Below, one piece after another: positions 1 through 8,274 of a stretch of 19,348 bases of DNA. Within the stretch, counting starts at the first letter, position 1. Every line of letters starts with the position of its first letter. A program made the translations under genes and the position numbers. The stretch comes from Cyclobacteriaceae bacterium (GTDB lineage: Bacteria; Bacteroidota; Bacteroidia; Cytophagales; Cyclobacteriaceae), in assembly GCA_025358195.1 (NCBI GenBank), contig JANYKP010000575.1, positions 1 to 19,348 of the forward strand, read 5' to 3'. The notes under the pieces were generated by a model. That model ran no database searches. It was not told where the DNA came from and saw only the letters and a list, made by a program, of their open reading frames with translations.

Positions 1-48
1 TTAGAAACTGCTTATTTGAGTGAGGAATTGAAAAAACAGAATCTTTAG
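1..48 (+). CDS. Possible C-terminal tail of an upstream gene (partial)
   Basis: Frame 1 is open from the first base to a TAG at 46-48 and encodes a 15-residue tail, LETAYLSEELKKQNL. Its alternation of hydrophobic and charged residues fits the end of a helix. The other two + frames hit stops early (TAG at 2-4, TGA at 21-23). If real, the gene would converge on the protease to the right, with the GATTACC repeat in between. Fifteen codons are too few to name a family, and chance openness cannot be excluded. Confidence 0.4.
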   Translation, partial: LETAYLSEELKKQNL

Positions 49-59
49 AACATCGCTTT

Positions 60-77
60 GACCGATTACCGATTACC
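60..77. repeat. Two-unit GATTACC heptamer repeat
   Basis: Two tandem copies of the seven-base word CGATTAC occur between the putative upstream gene end and the protease stop. On the - strand they read GGTAATC GGTAATC, the same word that forms the longer array at 11525-11587. This is therefore a second, short copy of one dispersed intergenic repeat family, in opposite orientation to the longer array. Confidence 0.6.
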
Positions 78-112
78 ATTTCCCACCTATTGCAAAGTAC
101 AACGTTTAACAA

Positions 113-3100
113 CTAGTGTTTGACAACAACCTTCCAGGTGAGCGTTCGATTTTCTGAAAGAATCCTCATGAGGTACATTCCATCAGCTAAGCCTCCAACA
201 AAAAGATTCTGCTTCCCTTCTGAATCCAATTCAAGATCGACGTTTACCACTTGCCGCCCTTGCACGTTGATTACCACCAGATGGGCATTGCGCAATTTCT
301 CTGGTAATTGAATGGTCAGGTAGTTGGCTACAGGATTGGGATAAACGCCAACAGATTCTGTCGGAGATCTTTCCAAACCCGTGATTACATCAAATGGCTT
401 GGAAAGGATGTCGCGACAACCATTAGCCGCTGTGACGGTAAGGGACACGGAATAATTTTGAGCGTTGGTATATTGATGAGTGGGGTTTTTTAATGTGGAG
501 GTGGAGCCATCACCAAAATTCCATAACCAGGATGTGGCGGCGATGCTTTGGTCTGTAAAGGTGACAAGATTGCCAGCAAATAAATTGTCAGATGAAGTAA
601 AGGTGGCCAATGGTTTGGGATTCACTTGTACAGTGAATGGCGAAGAAACCGAAGTACAGTTTAAAGCATTGTACTTGATGGTGACAGAATAATTCCCCGC
701 ATTTTTTACGTTGATTTTTTGAGTGGAGGCACCCGTACTCCACGAATAAACATCGGCAGCGGCAACAGAAAGGTCGATGGATCCCCCATCACAAAATTGA
801 GAAGACCCTGATGCAATTATTGTCGGGTTGGCCTTCACCACAACATGGGCGGGCGTACGAACGCTCTCATACGACTGATCGGCATTTGAAACATACAAAG
901 TCGTGTCACGAGAAAGATTGCCGGTGGTGAATTGCGTACTTGTCTGCAGGGCCGTGCCGCCGGTAAAATTTTTATACCACTTAAAGCTTGTTGCGCCTGC
1001 CGCTGTTAACGTAGCGGCCGACCCATAGCAGCTTTCTACATCCGCAACGATGGGTTTAGGAGCCGTGAATGTTTGGTTGTATAGAATTTTGGCAGCATCT
1101 GCCGAAGCCAGAAGTTCGTTGAGGTTGTTTGCCGAGTGCAAAGCAAAAGCAAGGACAACCTGGCCTCCTGCCGGGATGGTTACAGGATTGATCGACACTA
1201 CATGGCTGACATCGTTACCGCTCGCTGTGGTTTCACCGGCTGTCGTTCGTGAGGTAGAAAGTGAAGTAAACTTCTCTGCATCCGTAAAGCCATCATACAA
1301 TCCGAAAGGATTTCCGGCGATTGTTTGACTATTGTCGATAGCATAATACAAAGCAGTTGTATTCAGCACCTGGATGCCGGCATGCGGCAGACTTGTTGAT
1401 TGCTTGGGATAAACATAACCGATCTGGCGACCTGCATTCCAGCCGGCGGCATCTTTTGCGCCGGAGTCACTGATATCCCAGTCGGCAAAAATTCCAAACC
1501 TGAAGTTGGGGATGGCAGAAGCACTCGTGTTCTTCAAGGTATATTCCAAAATCACAAACTTGTCATTCGGTGCTTCACGCATGACCAAACTTCTATACGA
1601 GATAAGAAGGGTGGATAAAGTTGAGGGCGAGAACGAACCAAAAATTTCCGAAGTAGAGCGCAGGCCCGGGACTATTTCCTTAATGGGCGTAACCTTAACA
1701 AAATCCTGGTCGAATCCGCTGTTGATGCCACGTACATTATTGTAAAGATCCGTGCTTGACGTGCCCATCATCAAGCCCATTTCAAAAAGAAGCGGATGAT
1801 CATTGACAACAAATCCAACACCATTCCTTTGATTGCCAGGATCATCATAACCAATCCGGCCCGAGCTGGCGATGGAAGTTGTAATGGTGTTGTCATCAAC
1901 GGTAATAAATGACGGATTTGCAGTAATGTCGATGAATTGAAAATCAGAGTAAACCCCATCCGAAAATGTTAATATTATTTGAATGAGTGCGTTTTCAGCC
2001 ACCCCGGGATTAATCACCAATTTCACCGGACTAAATGTATTTCTCAGGGTGCTTCCTTCACCAATAATCCCCAGTTGAACTTGACTTTGGGAAAAAGTAA
2101 CGAACGGGGAAGTTGAAGATGCGACAACCGACAGCGCATTGGATGTGCTTTTCAAATAATTTGTAAAGTCCATCGTAAGAAAAGATTCCTGTCCTAACTC
2201 CGCGGCATTTCCCAGTGCGTTTAACAATTTAGGCTTTGAAGCCCGCACACTTGGCAGGCTCATAGTGAGCGCGTTTCTTATGTTGATTCGGCCCCTCCCC
2301 ATTAAATTTTTAAATCTCTCAGGACTTTCACTATCCACATTGTCAGCTGAAACGCGCAATTGTTCTGCGATTTGTAAAGGAGTAAACATGGGGTTTTTTG
2401 ACCATACCAGCGCTGCAGCGCCGGCCGTAATGGGACTTGAGAACGATGTGCCATTAACAATGCCATAGGCGTCGTTGTATGCAGTAGTAAAAATTGATAC
2501 ACCAGGAGCAGTAACGTCTACTGTTGATCCATAATTTGAAAATCCAGCCTTGGCATCGACTTTGTCAGTAGCCCCTACCGAGAGCACGTAGTCGTACGAA
2601 GAAGGATAATTGGGTGAGTTCGTATTGGCATTCCCCGCCGCGGCCACCACCAGACAACCTAAGTCCAGTGTTACGTGGGTAATGATATCTTGCGCAATTT
2701 GACTCCTGAATGCGCTACCCCACGAAGCATTAATTATTTTTCTGGTCACCTTATCCGCAGTCAGCGTCTGTGCAGCATACAGGATTCCAGCATAACCGGA
2801 AAAGATTCCAGGTGCACTCACACGCTGATTATCGGCCGTATGTTTGGTGAATAATAATTTTGCCTTAAATCCGACACCTGCGATTCCAATTCCATTATTG
2901 GTTGCTGCAGAAGCGCACCCGGCCACCCACACTCCGTGACCAAGTGCTCCATTGCCATCGGGCTGCATGAGTTGCGGATTATTATCTCCAATGAAATTTG
3001 AATTGAAAATATTCAGGGTGTCCGCTCCAATAAAATCCCAACCGTTAACATTGTCTATGTAACCGTCTCCGTCATCATCAATGTTGTTATTTGGAATTTC

Positions 3101-3718
3101 GTCTGGATTCGTATAGAGGTTGGGGGCCAGGTCAGGATGATCCAGGTCACCGCCCGAATCGACAATGGCGATTACCGTGGAGGCATCACTTTTTGAAATA
3201 TCCCAGGCATCATATGCACTGATCAATACAAGATAATACTGAAGGGCTGGGGTACTGGACGGATCATTTGGTTCAAAATCAATTTTAGCGCTATAGTTAG
3301 GCTCGATGATTTCAAAATAGCCAGTGGCATACAGTTCATTAATCCTTTTTTCAATATCGGTACCCGGTCCAACGAATAATTTAACATACAACGACATATC
3401 AATTTTGCTTTCATTGGACGCAAACGCTCCTCGCGCCGAAAAATTTTGCTTTACTAAACCCGGATTGGTCAACGACTTGATGACAACATCAGGCAGCGAT
3501 GTGGTTCTCCCATTGGCGCTGATAGAACTTGCCAGATCCTTAAACGCTGGTTTTAATTTGGCCAACAGGACACCATTTTCGTAGTCGGTTGCGGTTGCCT
3601 GTTGAGGTAAGGTGAATCGCTTCACTGGCAATTTGTCTTGTCCGAAGCTACTGGTAGCAAGAAGTACCATTAATAAAATAAACCCTAAGACAAGTTTCAT
3701 CTTCAGCACCTTGATCAT
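113..3718 (-). CDS. Secreted S8 (subtilisin-like) protease with PKD domain and T9SS sorting domain
   Basis: This is a 1201-residue exported serine protease. A signal peptide ends near residue 27 (hydrophobic run, then FGQ). A propeptide-like region runs to about 150. The S8 catalytic domain covers about 165-485: Asp187 in VDSGGDLDHPDL, His261 in GHGVWVAG, oxyanion Asn363 in AAAGN and Ser425 in GTSFSSP. The usual HGTHVAG motif is altered to HGVWVAG. An Asn/Asp-rich insertion at 209-223 could bind calcium. A long beta-rich middle region (about 490-880) of unassigned function follows, then Ig-like segments (about 885-1033), a PKD domain (about 1034-1113, with WNFGDGST) and a type A T9SS C-terminal signal (1123-1201, beginning GVYPNP). 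In this family the last domain sends the protein across the outer membrane and is then cleaved. ATG codons at 3718 and 3700 are both possible starts; the second lies just before the hydrophobic run and has AAGG eight bases upstream. The substrate is unknown. Confidence 0.93.
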   Translation of the reverse strand: MIKVLKMKLVLGFILLMVLLATSSFGQDKLPVKRFTLPQQATATDYENGVLLAKLKPAFKDLASSISANGRTTSLPDVVIKSLTNPGLVKQNFSARGAFASNESKIDMSLYVKLFVGPGTDIEKRINELYATGYFEIIEPNYSAKIDFEPNDPSSTPALQYYLVLISAYDAWDISKSDASTVIAIVDSGGDLDHPDLAPNLYTNPDEIPNNNIDDDGDGYIDNVNGWDFIGADTLNIFNSNFIGDNNPQLMQPDGNGALGHGVWVAGCASAATNNGIGIAGVGFKAKLLFTKHTADNQRVSAPGIFSGYAGILYAAQTLTADKVTRKIINASWGSAFRSQIAQDIITHVTLDLGCLVVAAAGNANTNSPNYPSSYDYVLSVGATDKVDAKAGFSNYGSTVDVTAPGVSIFTTAYNDAYGIVNGTSFSSPITAGAAALVWSKNPMFTPLQIAEQLRVSADNVDSESPERFKNLMGRGRINIRNALTMSLPSVRASKPKLLNALGNAAELGQESFLTMDFTNYLKSTSNALSVVASSTSPFVTFSQSQVQLGIIGEGSTLRNTFSPVKLVINPGVAENALIQIILTFSDGVYSDFQFIDITANPSFITVDDNTITTSIASSGRIGYDDPGNQRNGVGFVVNDHPLLFEMGLMMGTSSTDLYNNVRGINSGFDQDFVKVTPIKEIVPGLRSTSEIFGSFSPSTLSTLLISYRSLVMREAPNDKFVILEYTLKNTSASAIPNFRFGIFADWDISDSGAKDAAGWNAGRQIGYVYPKQSTSLPHAGIQVLNTTALYYAIDNSQTIAGNPFGLYDGFTDAEKFTSLSTSRTTAGETTASGNDVSHVVSINPVTIPAGGQVVLAFALHSANNLNELLASADAAKILYNQTFTAPKPIVADVESCYGSAATLTAAGATSFKWYKNFTGGTALQTSTQFTTGNLSRDTTLYVSNADQSYESVRTPAHVVVKANPTIIASGSSQFCDGGSIDLSVAAADVYSWSTGASTQKINVKNAGNYSVTIKYNALNCTSVSSPFTVQVNPKPLATFTSSDNLFAGNLVTFTDQSIAATSWLWNFGDGSTSTLKNPTHQYTNAQNYSVSLTVTAANGCRDILSKPFDVITGLERSPTESVGVYPNPVANYLTIQLPEKLRNAHLVVINVQGRQVVNVDLELDSEGKQNLFVGGLADGMYLMRILSENRTLTWKVVVKH

Positions 3719-4085
3719 TAAATGTATGTATTCGATTCGGGTTTTTTCTAAACGCTGTTAAATCAGTCATGCATAGTGGATGGTAACCCGTGGCTATCAA
3801 CCCAAATTCGGTAAATCAAGTTCGGGGTCTTCCATTCCAAGATAGTTACCAAAATATTCAGCTCACATGCAAAATTTGAGCGTTATGATTTCTATATTCA
3901 GCGAGTTTCTCTACCAAAAACGTATAAAACACCCGTTAGGAATAAACACTCCCTCCTTGTCGGTCTAACGAACTTGTAAAAGGTACCGAGCGTCATACCA
4001 AATGACCGTCTGCCATTCTTTTGGAAACGAAATGTGCTTTTGAACTGTTTACTTCTCAACTTTGCACCCCTGAAATCATTTTTTT
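3719..4085. other. Divergent intergenic region between protease and efflux operon
   Basis: This 367-base AT-rich spacer lies between two divergently transcribed units. I find no convincing gene in it: no long open frame with protein-like composition, no tRNA and no clear repeat. The last 50 bases hold a possible efflux promoter (see 4057-4064). The protease side has no clear TAnnTTTG box. One spaced inverted pair, CGTTAG (about 3953) and CTAACG (about 3985), could be a weak operator but is within chance expectation. No regulator gene is adjacent, so any control of the efflux operon would act through this region from elsewhere. Confidence 0.5.
4057..4064 (+). promoter_or_regulatory. Candidate -7 promoter element of the efflux operon
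   Basis: CAACTTTG differs at one position from the Bacteroidota -7 consensus TAnnTTTG and is followed by CACCCC. It would put the transcription start near 4069 and leave a leader of about 17 bases before the adaptor ATG at 4086. A TTTG at 4039-4042 could serve as the -33 element, but the 14-base gap is shorter than usual. No Shine-Dalgarno sequence is present; the ATG follows a run of seven T. This is a match by eye only. Confidence 0.35.
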
Positions 4086-5147
4086 ATGCACGTGGTACGG
4101 AATTCTGTAGTGTTTTTGATAATAACAGGCGGGATGTTGTGCGGTTGTGAGGCTAAAAAAGAGGGTTCTGGAAGCGCCGTGAGCCAGCGCGCGCGCGGGC
4201 CGATATCGGTGGAGGGCTTTGTCGTCCAGCCAAGTTCGGTAAGTGAAGATGTGGAGGTTTCGGGAACGCTGTTGCCTTCCGAAACAACTCAGATACGGGC
4301 GGAAGTGAGTGGGCGTATCACACAGCTCAATTTCTCAGAAGGTACCATTGTGCCAAAGGATTTTCTGTTAGTGAAATTATTTGATCAGGACCTTCAGGCA
4401 CAGTTGAGAAAACTGGAGGTGCAACTTCAAATTGCTACCAAAACCGTACAACGCCAGCGCGAGCTGTTGGCCATCAAAGGTATCAGTCAACAGGATTTTG
4501 ACCTGAGCGCCTTGAATGTAGACAATCTCAAAGCCGATATTCAAACAATCAAGATATCCATCTCCAAAACAGAAATCCGGGCGCCGTATGAAGGACAAAT
4601 CGGCTTGCGCAATGTGAGCATGGGCGCGTACCTGTCTCCTGCCGATATCATTACCACGCTTCGTGATATCAAAAAATTGAAACTGGAGTTTTCGGTTCCT
4701 GAAAAGTATGCTAAAAACATCTCGAAAGGTTATATCGTAAAATTCAAAGTAGATGGCGGCAAGAAAATGCATGAGGCCGTGGTGCTTGCCACCGAGGGGA
4801 ACGTTGATCAAAATACCCGCACGCTAAAAATTCGTGCAATCGTACCTGGAAATGATGCTGAGTTGGTTCCCGGAATCTTTGCAAAAGTGAATCTGCAACT
4901 AGGTCAGGACAGCCTGGCATTGATGGTCCCTTCCCAAGCTCTTATCCCGCAGGCGCGCAACAAACAAGTGATCATTTTCCGGAAAGACAGTGCACAGTTT
5001 ACTGTTGTAGAAACCGGCCTGCGCGATTCTGCTTATGTTCAAATTCTCAAAGGACTTCATGCCGGGGACACCATTGTTACTACTGGATTGATGGCGGTTC
5101 GACCAACTACCAAAATCAAAATCTCCAAGGTGAATCGCTTACATTAA
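4086..5147 (+). CDS. RND efflux periplasmic adaptor lipoprotein (membrane fusion protein)
   Basis: This 353-residue adaptor would link the inner-membrane pump to the outer-membrane channel. The N-terminus is a lipoprotein signal with lipobox LCGC and acylated Cys21, so the protein is probably anchored by lipid. Two half-lipoyl segments (about 67-100 and 162-190, the second with EIRAPYEGQIG) flank a helical hairpin of about 60 residues. Beta-barrel and membrane-proximal domains follow, including VPGIFAKVNL and PSQALIPQ, as is typical of the HlyD/AcrA superfamily. It is the first gene of a three-gene operon: its stop is seven bases from the pump start. The pump's placement next to it, rather than an ABC transporter, marks it as an RND partner. 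The exported substrate cannot be told from sequence. Confidence 0.93.
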   Translation: MHVVRNSVVFLIITGGMLCGCEAKKEGSGSAVSQRARGPISVEGFVVQPSSVSEDVEVSGTLLPSETTQIRAEVSGRITQLNFSEGTIVPKDFLLVKLFDQDLQAQLRKLEVQLQIATKTVQRQRELLAIKGISQQDFDLSALNVDNLKADIQTIKISISKTEIRAPYEGQIGLRNVSMGAYLSPADIITTLRDIKKLKLEFSVPEKYAKNISKGYIVKFKVDGGKKMHEAVVLATEGNVDQNTRTLKIRAIVPGNDAELVPGIFAKVNLQLGQDSLALMVPSQALIPQARNKQVIIFRKDSAQFTVVETGLRDSAYVQILKGLHAGDTIVTTGLMAVRPTTKIKISKVNRLH

Positions 5148-5154
5148 TATCGTT

Positions 5155-8100
5155 ATGAATATTTCAGAATTAAGTATCCGTCGACCGATCCTCACATTCG
5201 TGATGAACATCATCATTGTCTTGTTTGGCGCCATCGGATTTACTTTTCTGGGTATCCGTGATTACCCCGCCATTGATCCGCCTAACATCAACGTGCGGAC
5301 GAACTATTCCGGGGCCAATGCAGACATCATCGAGTCGCAAATCACGGAGCCGTTGGAAAAGTCCATCAATGGTATTGCCGGCATTAAAAATATTTCATCC
5401 AATTCCAGTGTGGGCATCAGCAATATCAACATTGAATTTGAATTGGGTGTTGATCTGGAAGCCGCCGCCAACGATGTGCGCGACAAAGTTTCACAAGCCA
5501 CCCGTTCACTACCACAAGACTTGACCGCTCCGCCTGTTGTCTCGAAAGCAGATGCTGGAGGTGACGTGATCATTTCTATGACCGTTCAGAGTGACACGAG
5601 AAATCATCTTCAGCTCACCGAGTACGCAAACAACGTTCTGGTGGAACGTCTTCAAACGATTCCCGGTGTCAGCAGTATACAAGTATGGGGTGAAAAGAAG
5701 TATGCGATGCGCATCTGGATCGATCCTGCAAAACTTGGGGCCTACAACCTGACCGCATTGGATGTTCAGCAGGCATTAAACAGAGAAAATATTGAGCTGC
5801 CTTCCGGCAAAATTTCGGGCGACGCCACCGAACTCTCGGTTCGAACTTTTGGTCGCCTTTATACAGAAGAAGAATTTAACAACGTGCTCATTCGTTCCAG
5901 TTCCGCCGGCGACATCCGCCTGAAAGACATCGGCGAGGCCCTCCTAGGCCCTGAAAATGAAGAGTCGATACTGCGGGAAAGTCGGATTGCGATGGTGGGG
6001 CTGGCCATTTCGCCTCTCCCGGGCTCTAACTACGTAGCCATTTCAAATGAATTCTATAAGCGATACGATCAGATCAAAAAGGAAGTCCCTGAAGACATTA
6101 AAATCAGTATTCTCCTTGACCAGACGTTTTTTATCAAGCGGTCTATTACGGAAGTACAGGAAACACTGATGATCTCCATCCTTCTGGTGGTACTGATCAT
6201 TTATCTTTTCTTCCGCGATTTTCTTATTGCCGTTCGCCCGCTGATCGACATTCCCGTTTCGCTGATCGCTACATTTTTCATCATGTACTTGCTGGGCTTC
6301 TCCATCAACGTACTCACCATGCTTGGGATCGTACTGGCAACAGGCCTCGTCGTCGATGACGGTATTGTTGTGACCGAAAATATTTATAAAAAACTGGAAG
6401 CGGGAATGAATAAATACCAGGCGGCCAGGGAAGGATCGCGGGAAATATTTTTTGCGGTCATTTCTACTTCCATAACCTTGGCAGTGGTTTTTCTTCCCAT
6501 CGTTTTTCTCGAAGGCTTTGTCGGACGGTTATTCAGAGAGTTTGGAATTGTAGTAGCCGGTGCGGTGTTGGTGTCTGCCTTTGTTTCTCTGACTCTCACC
6601 CCGGTGTTGAGTGTGCTGCTTACCCGTGAGAAAGGTGGTCACTCGAAGTTTTACAAAATCACAGAACCTTTTTTCATCGGAATGGAGAATGCGTATTCCA
6701 AATTGTTGCGCTCATTCATGAGCGTACGATGGATAGCATTTTTGATCATTACCTTTTGTGTCGCTGTTGCGTATTTAATAGGAAGTACCATCCAATCAGA
6801 ATTGGCACCGCTGGAAGACCGCAACCAGTTCCGACTTCAACTCTCCGGGCCGGAAGGAACTTCTTATGACTACATGGACTCGTATGTCGATAAGGTTGCA
6901 AAGTTTGTGATGGACTCCGTTAAAGAATATAAGACCGTGTTGTCTATTACGGCCCCGGGCTTTACCGGTTCAGGCTCCGTTAATACAGGCATGATCCGGG
7001 TAGCATTGGTGGATCCTAAAAACAGAAACCGCTCACAGCAACAAATTGTCGATATGACGGCCCGGAATATGGGACGGTTTCAAGAGGGACGCGCCTATCC
7101 AATTCAGGAGCAGACGATCTCGGTAAATCGCCGAGGGGGATTGCCGGTGCAGTTTGTCATTCAGAACAATAACTTTGAAAAGTTAAAAGAGGTACTCCCC
7201 AGGTTCCTCGACGCGGCGAGTGGTAATCCGGTGTTGCAGGGAGTTGACATTGATTTGAAATTCAATAAGCCCGAATTAAAGGTTCAGATCAACCGACTCA
7301 AAGCAACGCAATTGGGGATTAGTGTTCAGGATATTTCACAGACGCTGCAGCTGGCGTATAGTAATCTCCGGTTCGGCTACTTTACAAAAGACGGAAAGCA
7401 ATATCAGGTTATGGGTCAAGTGACGCGCATCAACCGCGATGATCCGGATGATCTAAAGAAGTTGTACGTGCGTACCCGTTCGGGCGAGTTGATTTCAATT
7501 GACAACGTTGTCTCAGTAGAAGAGTCTACAACGCCTCCATCCCTTTACCACTTTAATCGTTATAAGTCAGCGACCATCTCGGCAGGATTGGCCCCCGGCA
7601 AAACCATCGGCGACGGCATTCAAGTGATGCGGGAAATTGCCACAAAACAATTAGATGATACGTTTTCCACCTCCCTGGCCGGCGCTTCACGGGACTTCGC
7701 CGAAAGTTCCAGTAACACTTCCTTCGCGTTTGTCCTGGCCCTGGTGCTCATCTACCTGATCCTGGCAGCGCAGTTTGAGAGCTTTGTTGATCCACTCATT
7801 ATTATGTTTACGGTGCCTCTGGCAATCTGCGGGGCCTTTATTTCATTGTATCTATTTAAACAAACTCTCAATATTTTTTCGGAGATCGGGATGATCATGC
7901 TGATCGGACTTGTCACTAAAAATGGAATTTTAATTGTGGAGTTTGCAAACAAAAAGCGTGAGGAAGGTCTTCCCAAAATGCAAGCGGTTCTGGAAGCTTC
8001 ACGCTTACGCCTTCGCCCTATTCTTATGACAAGCCTTGCGATGGCCCTGGGGTCCTTGCCACTCGCACTGTCACTTGGAGATGCGTCAACCAGTCGGATC

Positions 8101-8274
8101 CCGTTGGGAATTGTGATTGTGGGCGGGGTGTTGTTTTCTCTGGTGCTCACGTTATTTGTTATCCCGGCCATGTATTCATTTTTATCGAAAAGAAGGAAAC
8201 ACATTGATTTTGACAGGGTTGATACACCGGGTGAACAACCCAAATCTCACACGGAATTGGCATATGAAGCTTAG
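5155..8274 (+). CDS. RND-family efflux pump, inner-membrane permease (AcrB/MexB type)
   Basis: At 1039 residues this has the usual length of a hydrophobe/amphiphile RND pump, a proton-driven trimer exporting drugs, dyes, detergents or endogenous compounds. The N-terminus NISELSIRRPILTFVMN leads into TM1. Two large periplasmic loops separate the membrane bundles. TM4 carries the proton-relay pair Asp401-Asp402 (GLVVDDGIVVTEN) and TM10 carries the matching Lys922 (LVTKNGILIVEFANKKREEG), so the relay looks intact. The C-terminus is cytoplasmic and charged. The gene starts seven bases after the adaptor and its last 11 bases overlap the outer-membrane factor, indicating translational coupling. The ATG at 5155 has no clear Shine-Dalgarno sequence. 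The sequence favours the proton-driven multidrug class over the heavy-metal (CusA) class, because the DD pair is present in TM4, but the substrate is open. Confidence 0.95.
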   Translation: MNISELSIRRPILTFVMNIIIVLFGAIGFTFLGIRDYPAIDPPNINVRTNYSGANADIIESQITEPLEKSINGIAGIKNISSNSSVGISNINIEFELGVDLEAAANDVRDKVSQATRSLPQDLTAPPVVSKADAGGDVIISMTVQSDTRNHLQLTEYANNVLVERLQTIPGVSSIQVWGEKKYAMRIWIDPAKLGAYNLTALDVQQALNRENIELPSGKISGDATELSVRTFGRLYTEEEFNNVLIRSSSAGDIRLKDIGEALLGPENEESILRESRIAMVGLAISPLPGSNYVAISNEFYKRYDQIKKEVPEDIKISILLDQTFFIKRSITEVQETLMISILLVVLIIYLFFRDFLIAVRPLIDIPVSLIATFFIMYLLGFSINVLTMLGIVLATGLVVDDGIVVTENIYKKLEAGMNKYQAAREGSREIFFAVISTSITLAVVFLPIVFLEGFVGRLFREFGIVVAGAVLVSAFVSLTLTPVLSVLLTREKGGHSKFYKITEPFFIGMENAYSKLLRSFMSVRWIAFLIITFCVAVAYLIGSTIQSELAPLEDRNQFRLQLSGPEGTSYDYMDSYVDKVAKFVMDSVKEYKTVLSITAPGFTGSGSVNTGMIRVALVDPKNRNRSQQQIVDMTARNMGRFQEGRAYPIQEQTISVNRRGGLPVQFVIQNNNFEKLKEVLPRFLDAASGNPVLQGVDIDLKFNKPELKVQINRLKATQLGISVQDISQTLQLAYSNLRFGYFTKDGKQYQVMGQVTRINRDDPDDLKKLYVRTRSGELISIDNVVSVEESTTPPSLYHFNRYKSATISAGLAPGKTIGDGIQVMREIATKQLDDTFSTSLAGASRDFAESSSNTSFAFVLALVLIYLILAAQFESFVDPLIIMFTVPLAICGAFISLYLFKQTLNIFSEIGMIMLIGLVTKNGILIVEFANKKREEGLPKMQAVLEASRLRLRPILMTSLAMALGSLPLALSLGDASTSRIPLGIVIVGGVLFSLVLTLFVIPAMYSFLSKRRKHIDFDRVDTPGEQPKSHTELAYEA

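Noticed and set aside
4185..4200. GC alternating run inside the adaptor gene as possible Z-DNA or regulatory site
   Set aside because: It encodes an Arg/Ala-containing linker after the lipobox and is short; nothing else supports a function.
4377..4811. 144-codon open frame antisense to the adaptor gene
   Set aside because: The adaptor is conserved in full on the other strand; this frame shows no signature of its own.
7752..8243. 163-codon open frame antisense to the pump
   Set aside because: It mirrors the transmembrane codons of a conserved gene, with no start context and no recognisable domain.
8117..8263. N-terminal extension of the outer-membrane factor gene by 49 codons
   Set aside because: It lies within the pump coding sequence, has no protein-like pattern, and would bury the clear signal peptide that begins at the ATG at 8264.
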